NCBI GenBank assembly: GCA_947493215.1 | Contig: CANLQE010000001.1 | Coordinates: forward strand, 248,001 to 312,000 | Length of the DNA stretch: 64,000 bases | From: an uncultured Sphingomonadaceae bacterium | Lineage (GTDB): Bacteria; Pseudomonadota; Alphaproteobacteria; Sphingomonadales; Sphingomonadaceae | Direction: 5' to 3' | Part shown: positions 17,301 to 26,300 of the stretch, in pieces | How positions within the stretch are numbered: position 1 is the first letter of the stretch | How the letters are laid out: each line of letters opens with the position of its first letter | Made by a program: the position numbers and the translations under genes | The notes under the pieces: generated by a model | The model's database searches: none | Told to the model about the DNA's origin: nothing | The model's input: the letters and a program-made list of their open reading frames with translations, nothing else

Positions 17301-20300
17301 TGTCATTACCGAGTACCGGGATATTGACCGGCAGATCTTCGGACGTCGATGCAGTATCATTTACAGCAATCGGTGGAGGGTTGGTGATCGTCCACGTGAA
17401 GCTCTGATCAACCGTGCCGCCCCGACCATCATCAGCGGTTACCACAACCGTATAGACACCGCCAGCTGGCTGGCTCGCATCGCTGTCGATCGTACCAGAG
17501 ATAATACCAGTATTGAGATCAATGGTGAGTCCAAGCGGCAATCCCGCGGCCGTAAAGGTTAGGGCATCGCCATCAACATCAGAGAAGTTGGAGGCCAATG
17601 GCACGGAAACCATAGCGCCATCCACATCATTGCGTGGCGCGATCGGGCTGGCCACCGGTTCGTCATTGACCTCGCCAACATTGATTACAACGGTCGCGGT
17701 GGAGGTGCCGCCATTGCCGTCGCTAATCGTATAAGTGATCGTATCGGGACCATTATAATCGGGGTCAGGCACATAGTTGATCGTGCCATCAGGATTAATT
17801 GTCACTTCGCCATTGCCGGCGGTTGCCAATGTCACCGTCAGCATATCGCCATCGGGATCATTGTCATTGCCGAGGACATTGATATCCAGCGGCGTATCTT
17901 CGGTCACCGCAATCGGACCATCGTTGACAGCAACCGGCGGTGGGTTGGTGACGGTCCAGCTAAAGGTGCTGGACACCGTTCCGCCAACGCTATCATCCGC
18001 GGTGATGGTGACGCTATAAATGCCATCGCCATTTGGCCCGCCCTGCGAAGCAGAAGGATCGATCGTGCCAGTAATATTGCCCGCCGTATCAATAGTAAGT
18101 CCCGGAGGCAGACCCATTTGCGTAAAGGTCAGTGTATCGCCGTCGAGATCGTCAAAGCTGCCGCTGACGTCTAACGCAATCACATCGGCATCGGCATTGC
18201 CCAGTGCTGCCAGCGGCGTCACGGTCGGATCATCATTTTCAGGGTCCACGGTCACCGTCACGGTTGAAGTGGAGCTTCCGCCCTGACCATCGCTGATCTG
18301 ATAGGTGATTGTATCCGTACCGTTGAAATTGGCATCCGGCGTATAGGTCAGCGTACCGTCTGCATTGATCACCACTGCGCCATTATCCGCACTGGCAGTC
18401 GTCACGGTCAGGTCATCACCATCAGGATCATTGTCATTGGTCAGAACATCAATTGGCGCTGTTGGCGTATCTTCTGTTGTCGAAGCCATGTCCGCATTGG
18501 CCGTCGGTCCGGGATTAGTTATCGTCCAGATAAAGCTTTGAGTGGTTTCTTCTCCGCCATCATCGGTCGCTGTTATTTCCACCTGGTAGACACCGCCATT
18601 GGCCTGACTGGCATCGGGATCGATCGTTCCGGTAATCTCTCCGGTCATCATGTCGATGGACAAACCATCGGGCAGGTTCGCCGCCGTGAAGGTCAGTACG
18701 CCGCCTTCGGGATCACTGAACAACGGCCCGAAATCAGCACTGACAACATCACCATCTTCGCTATCCCGATTGGGCAGGATCGTGCCATCCGGCGCATCGT
18801 TTACGGGATCAATAACGATGGTAGCTACAGCTGTAGCAAATTCGCCATTGATATCCTGAATCGTATAGGTGACAGTCGCCGTACCATTGAAATCGGGGTC
18901 GGGTGTAAAGTTGATCGTGCCGTCCGGCAATATGACTGCCGTACCGTTGGTTGCCACGGCAGAAACAATCTCGATGGGAGTCATGGGATCACCATCAGGA
19001 TCGGTGTCATTGGCCAGCACATCGAGATTGATCAGCGTGTCTTCTGTGCCGACATAATTATCATTGATGGCGGTCGGCGGCAGGCCGCCGATTGTCCAGG
19101 TAAAGGTCGTGCTGACAAAAAGCCCCGCCGCGTCGGTGGCGGTGACGGTGACGGTATATTCACCGTCGGTGACAGCCGTCGAAGCGTTTGCGTCGATTGT
19201 CCCAGTGATCTCGCCCGTGTCGACATCAAAGGCTAGGCCGCCGGGTAGCCCCGTAACAGTATAAACCAAGGTAGCATCATCAACATCGTTGAATGCCAAT
19301 CCTAGCGGGACAACGATATCCTCGTTGTTCAGATCAAACAGGTCTGGCAATCCAACCGTTTCCGGTGCGTCATTGACGGCTGTTACGGTCACTTCCACCG
19401 TCGCGGTCGCGGTACCGCCATTGCCGTCGCTGATCGTATAGACAATCGTATCGGTACCATTAAAATTGGGGTCCGGCTGATAGGTTATTGTTCCATCGGC
19501 CTCGATGACAACCACGCCATTGGCGCTGTCGGCGGAAATCACTGTCAGTGCATCACCATCGGGATCATTGTCATTGGTCAATACCGCAATGTTAACCGCA
19601 GTATCTTCAGCCGTGGTTTCCATATCATTATCCGCAACCGGTGGCGGGTTGTTCACCGTCCAGGTGAAGACAGAATCTACCGTGCCACCATTGCTGTCAT
19701 CGGCGGTTACGGTGACTGTGTAGACACCGCCATTCAGCTGGCTAGCGTCAGGATCAATTGTTCCGGTGATCACACCATTGGTGTCGATCGTAAGTCCATC
19801 GGGCAGACCGCTGGCCGTGAAGCTTAGCGTATCACCATCCAGATCTTCGAAACTACCGCTAACATCCACCGAGATGACATCCGCGTCATCATTGGTCTGG
19901 TTGTTCAGCGGCGGATCAGCCGTCGGTGCATCATTGACCGCGACAACCGTCACTTCAACGGTCGCGGTAGAGGTCCCCCCATTGCCGTCACTGATCGAAT
20001 AGGTAATTGTATCAGTGCCATTAAAATTCGCAGCAGGCGTATAGACCAAGGTGCCGTCGGGATTGATCACTATTGTTCCGTTAGGCGCGGTCGCGCTGGT
20101 CACGGTCAGCGTGTCGCCATCTGGATCATTGTCATTAGCAAGCACTGCAATCGGCGCGCTTGGCGTATCTTCATCCGTCGTCGCCGTGTCGTCAGCCGCA
20201 GTCGGAGCAGGATTGGTGACAATCCAGGTAAAGGAGCCATCCACCGTACCGCCATTGCCATCATCAGCGGTGATTGTGATCGTATAAACGCCGCCATTTA

Positions 20301-23300
20301 ACTGGCTTGCCTGATTATCAATCGTACCCGTGATCACGCCATTGGCGTCAATTGACAGACCGGCCGGTAGGCCAGCTGCGGTGAAGGTGAGTGTGTCACC
20401 ATCAAGGTCGCTGAACTTGTCGCTGATATCGACAGAGATGACATCTGCATCCTCGTTGCTGAGATCGGCAATCGGGATATCAACTTCGGGGGCGTCATTG
20501 ACCGGCGCGACCGTGACGTCGACGGTTGCGGTGGACGTGCCGCCATTGCCGTCGCTGATCGTGTAAGTAATCGTGTCGGTGCCGTTGAAATCCTGATTGG
20601 GCGTATAGGTGACTGTGCCGTCCGGATTGATTACCACCGTCCCGTTTGGCGCGCTCGCGACAGTGGCCGTCAGATCATCGCCGTCGGGGTCATTATCATT
20701 AGCAAGCACATCAATGATGACGGGCGTGTCTTCATCGGTGGTCGCGCTATCATTGGCAGCCGTCGGCGCGGGGTTGGTGACCGAATAGGTGAAGGTGGAA
20801 TCCACCGTACCGCCATTGCCGTCATCCGCGGTCACAGTGACTGTATAGATGCCGCCATTTATCTGGCTGGCCTGGTTATCAATCGTGCCCGTGATCAGTC
20901 CTGTGTCCGGATCAATCGACAGACCGGCCGGCAGGCCAGCGGCAGTGAAGGTAAGGGTATCGCCATCAACATCGCTAAAATTGCCAGCGGTCGGGATTGA
21001 GGGCATCTCGCCATCAACGCCTGTGACATTAGGCAGCGGGCTAGACGCGACCGGCGCGTCATTGACAGGCGCGACAGTGACTTCAACCGTCGCGGTAGAG
21101 GTGCCGCCATTACCGTCGCTAATTGTATAGGTGATCGTGTCGGTGCCATTGAAATCCGGATTGGGCGTATAGGTGATCGTACCGTCTGGATTGATCGTGA
21201 CCAGGCCATTGGAAGCAGTGGCCGATGTCACGCTCAAAGCATCGCCATCTGGATCATTGTCATTGGCGAGAACCGGGATAATAACCGGCGTGTCTTCATC
21301 GGTCGCAGCAACATCATCTGTAGCAACCGGCGCGGGATTGTTCACTTCCCAGACGAAGGTCTGGCTGACCGTTCCGCCATCGCCATCATCGGCAGTAACA
21401 GTGACGCGGTAAATGCCGTCGGAACCGGGGCCGCCTTGTGAGGCATCAGGATCAATCGTACCGGTAATATTACCCACCGCATCAATCGACAGACCAGGCG
21501 GTAGACCCATGGCAGTGAAAGCCAGTGTATCGCCATCCACATCGGTGAAATTGCTCGCGACCGAAACGCTGATGACATCCGCATCATTATCATTTTGCGG
21601 CGCAATCGGCGTTGCAACCGGCGCGTCATTGACCGCGTTTACAGTCACTTCGACGGTGGAGGTGGAGAATCCGCCTTGACCATCGCTGATCGTATAGGTG
21701 ATGGTATCCGTGCCGTTGAAATCCGGATCGGGCACATAAGTTACTGTACCATCTGGATTAATCGTGACCGTGCCATTGGGCGCATCGGCCGCCGTCACGT
21801 TTAGGGGGTCGCCGTCCACATCGGTATCATTGGTCAGGACCGCGATATCAACCGGCGTGTCCTCATCGGTGGTCGCGCTGTCCATATTGGCAACCGGTGG
21901 ATCATTCACGGCATCGACAGTGATAGAAACAGTCGCGGTGGAGGTCCCGCCATTGCCATCGCTAATCGTATAGCTGATCGTCGTAGGGCCGTTGAAATTC
22001 GGGTTTGGCGTGAAAGTGACAGTACCATCGGGATTGATCACGACTGTACCATCAGGCGATGTGGCATCTGTCACCGTCAGCGGATCGCCGTCGATGTCGC
22101 TATCATTGCCAAGCACGCCGATGGTGACCGGTGTATCTTCATTGGTGGTTGCGACATCATCGACGGCCACAGGCGGATCGTTGACCGCATTGACGGTCAC
22201 ATCCACCGCAGCGGTCGACGTCCCACCATTGCCGTCGCTGATCACATATGTGATCGTATCGGCGCCATTAAAATTGGCATCCGGCACATAGGTCAGCGTG
22301 CCGTCTGGCGCGATAGTCACGGTGCCGTTTAGCGCAGTCGCCATAGTGACGGTCAGCACATCGCCATCCGGATCAGTGTCATTGGCAAGGACGTTTATGT
22401 CGACCGGCGTGTCTTCATCGGTGGTGGCGGTGTCATTGACTGCCGTCGGGGCTGGGTTGGTCACGGTCCAGGTAAAGGTCTGGCTTGTGGTCAGGCCATC
22501 GGGATCAGTACCGGTGACAGTGACCGAATAGATACCGCCATTAAGCTGGCTGGCATCACGGTCAATTGTGCCGCTGATAATGCCGGTCGCCGGGTCGATG
22601 CTGAGGCCATCGGGCAAACCGGTGACACCGAAGGTTAGCGTATCGCCATCAAGGTCGCTAAAGAAGCTGCCCGTGTCGACGGAAACCGACTGGTTATCTT
22701 CATTTGTCACATCAGGAATTGGCAGGGATTCCGGTGCGTCATTAACCGCAACCACATCGACCGTCAGCGTCGCCGTGGCAGTACCGCCCTGACCATCCGA
22801 AACCGTATAGCTGACCACGGCTTGGCCATTGAAATTTTCTGCTGGTGTAAATGTCAGTGTGCCATCCGGATTGACCACAACCGTGCCGTCCGACGTGCTC
22901 GCTGCCGTGATTGTCAGCGCATCTCCATCGGGATCGCTGTCATTGGTGAGCACCGCGACCGTAACCGGCGTATCTTCCGGCGTTGTGGCCACATCATTAA
23001 CAGCAATCGGCGGGATGTTCTGGATCGAATAGACAAAGGTCGTCGATACGGATTCACCCGATGGATCGGTCGCGGTGACGGTCACCACAAAGGGTCCGTT
23101 GACCGAACTGTCGGAATCCAGCGTCCCGGTGATCAATCCTGTATCCGGATCGATGAACAGTGTCGGCGGCAAGCCGGACGCCGTGAAGGTCAGATCGTCG
23201 CCATCTATATCATCAAAGCCCTGCGCCGTTGGAATAGAGACATCTGCGCCATCTTCACCATTTTGATTGGCAAGGCCAACCGTGGTTGGCCCATCATTAA

Positions 23301-26300
23301 CTGGCGTGACGGTGACAGTAACCGTCGCGGTAGAGAAACCGCCTTCGCCGTCGCTGATTGTATAGATGATCGTATCTTCACCATTGAAATTGGCGTTAGG
23401 CGAATAAGCCAGCGTCCCATCAGGATTGATCGTAACGGTGCCGTTACCAGCCTCGGCCTCGGTGATCGTCAACGGATCGCCGTCGGCATCAACATCATTG
23501 GTCAGCACTGCAATATTGACGTCCGTATCCTCATCCGTGGTTACGCTGTCATTGCTCGCCACAGGCGCTGGATTGGTGACTGTCCATTCGAAAGTCGTGG
23601 ACACCGTGCCGCCACGGCCATCATCGGCGGTCACGGTAATCGCATATACGCCGCCATTGACCTGGCTAGCACTGCGGTCAATCGTGCCAGAGATAACGCC
23701 GGTGGCCGGATCGATGGTTAGGCCTGCAGGCAGACCAGTCGCGGTATAAGACAACGCGTCCCCATCAGGATCAGTAAACGCGCCCGCGACGGGCAGGCTG
23801 ATTACCTGACTATCGAGATTGGTCTGATCACCGATGCTACCACTGATCGTTGGAATGTCATTAACGTCTGCGACAGTAACCGTAATCTCGGCTATGGAAG
23901 TTCCGCCCTCGCCATCCGAAATTTCATAGGTGATTGTATCGGTGCCGTTAAAGCCCGGGTTCGGTGTATAAGTCACCGTACCATCGGGATTGACAACGAC
24001 GCTGCCGTTTACGGCATCGGCCGCAGTTATCGTAAGATCATCGCCATCAGGATCGCTGTCATTGGCCAGCGGAGAAATTGTGACTGGCACATCTTCATCG
24101 GTGGACGCGCTGTCATCCACGGCTAATGGGCCGGGATTGGTGACATTGAAGGTTATGGTCTGCGTGGTCGTGCCACCATTGCCGTCAGAAACGGTGATGG
24201 TCGCCGTATAGACACCGCCACCCGTCTGGCTGGCGCTATTGTCGATGGTGCCGGAAATGACACCGCTATCCGGATCAATTGACAGTCCGGGTGGCAAGTC
24301 CGCTGCCGCAAAGGTCAGCCTATCGCCATCGACATCGGTAAAATTAGCCGCAACCGGAACGGAAATCACCGCGCCATCTTCAGTATCCTGCGGCGGCAGT
24401 GCTGTGCCTACTGGCGCATCATTCTCGGGCGTGACCGTCACTGTAATGGTAGCAGTCGCAGTACCGCCTTCGCCATCACTAATCGTGTAAGTGATAGTCG
24501 CGGTGCCGTTAAAATTGGCTGGCGGCGCATAGTTGACCTGATTGCCAACCACTGTCGCCTGTCCAACCGTCGCTGCAGCAGCGATCAACGTGATCGGATC
24601 ACCATCCGGATCGCTATCGTTCGGTAACACATCGATCAGAACTGCTGTATCCTCATTGGTTGTGGCCGTATCATTGACCGCAACTGGCCCCGGGTTGGTG
24701 ACAGTCCAGCTAAATGTCTGGGTTGTGCTAAGCCCGCCTGCATCGGTGGCGGTAACGGTAACCGTATAGACGCCATTAGAGCCGCCCTGACTGGCGGAGC
24801 GATCAATTGTACCGGTAATCTCGCCGGTATTTGCATCAATGCTAAGGCCCGCTGGTAAGCCTGACACACCATAGGTTAATGTCGCATCATCGCTGTCGGT
24901 AAACCCGCCAGCAGTCGCGATACTGATGCCCGTATCCGCATCCACATTGGTCTGCGGCGGCAAGCTGCCCACTGGCGTCGGCGCGTCATTGACAGCGGCA
25001 ATCGTGACATCGACGGTCGCGGTTGATGTACCGCCCTCGCCGTCACTAATCGTATAGGTGATCGTATCGGTGCCATTAAATCCGGCATTGGGCGTGTAAG
25101 TAATCGTACCGTCGGGATTGACCACAACCGTGCCGTTGACAGCACTGGCAGCCGTCACGCTCAGGTCATCGCCATCGGGATCATTATCATTGGTCAGTAC
25201 ATTGACCGTGACCGCCGTGTCTTCATCGGTTGAAGCGGTGTCATTGGCCGCAGTCGGACCGGGATTGGTCACGGTCCATACGAAAACCTGGGTCGCAGGC
25301 GTGCCCTGAAAATCAGTGGCCGTTATCGTAACATTATAAACACCATTGGTGCCGCCTTGGCTCGCGCTATTGTCAATCGTACCGGTAATCTCTCCGGTAT
25401 TTGAATTGATCGAAAGCCCCGGCGGTAATCCGGCGGCGCTATAACTGATCGTCGGGCCATCGATATCGCTAAAGCCGCTCGCCGTCGCGACGCTCACGCC
25501 GCCATCGGCATCGACACTCGCTTGCGGCGGCAAGCTACCAACCGGCACCGGCCCGTCATTCACAGCTACAACGGTCATGTTGTAGACCGCCGTATCCGTT
25601 CCACCTTCGCCATCGCTGATCGTATAGGTGATCACATCATTGCCATTAAAATCGGCGTTGGGTGTATAGGTTAGCGTGCCATCTGCGTTGATCACCACCG
25701 TGCCATTAGGCGCGCTGGCCGCAACGACGGTTAGCGGCGCATCACCATCAGGATCGCGGTCATTGGCCAGCACATTGACGGTGACTGGCGTATCTTCATT
25801 GGTCGCGCCGCCATCATTATTGGCTTGCGGCGGCGGATTGGTGATCGTCCAGGCAAAGCTTTGTGTCGCTGCTTCACCATCAGGGTCGGTCGCCGTCACA
25901 ACGATGTTATAGACGCCGCCGGAACCACCCTGGCTTGCGCTGTTGTCAATTGTGCCGGTAATCGCGCCGGTATTGGCATTGATCGAGAGGCCCGGCGGCA
26001 GACCGGTTGCCGAATAGCTAAGTTCGCCAAAGCCATTGTCCGGATCGCTAAAACCTTGCGATGTGCCGACAAAAATGCCCTGCGCCGCATCAACGTTGCT
26101 TTGCGGAGGCAGACTGCCTACCGGCACCGGCGGATCATTCACCGAAGCTACTGTCACATCAAACGTCGCGGTCGAAGTGCCGCCACGTCCATCGCTGATC
26201 ATATATGTGACCGTATCCGTGCCAGAAAACCCACTATTCGGCGTATAGTTTAATGTGCCATCGCCATTGATTACCAAGGTGCCATTGGGCGCACTTGCAG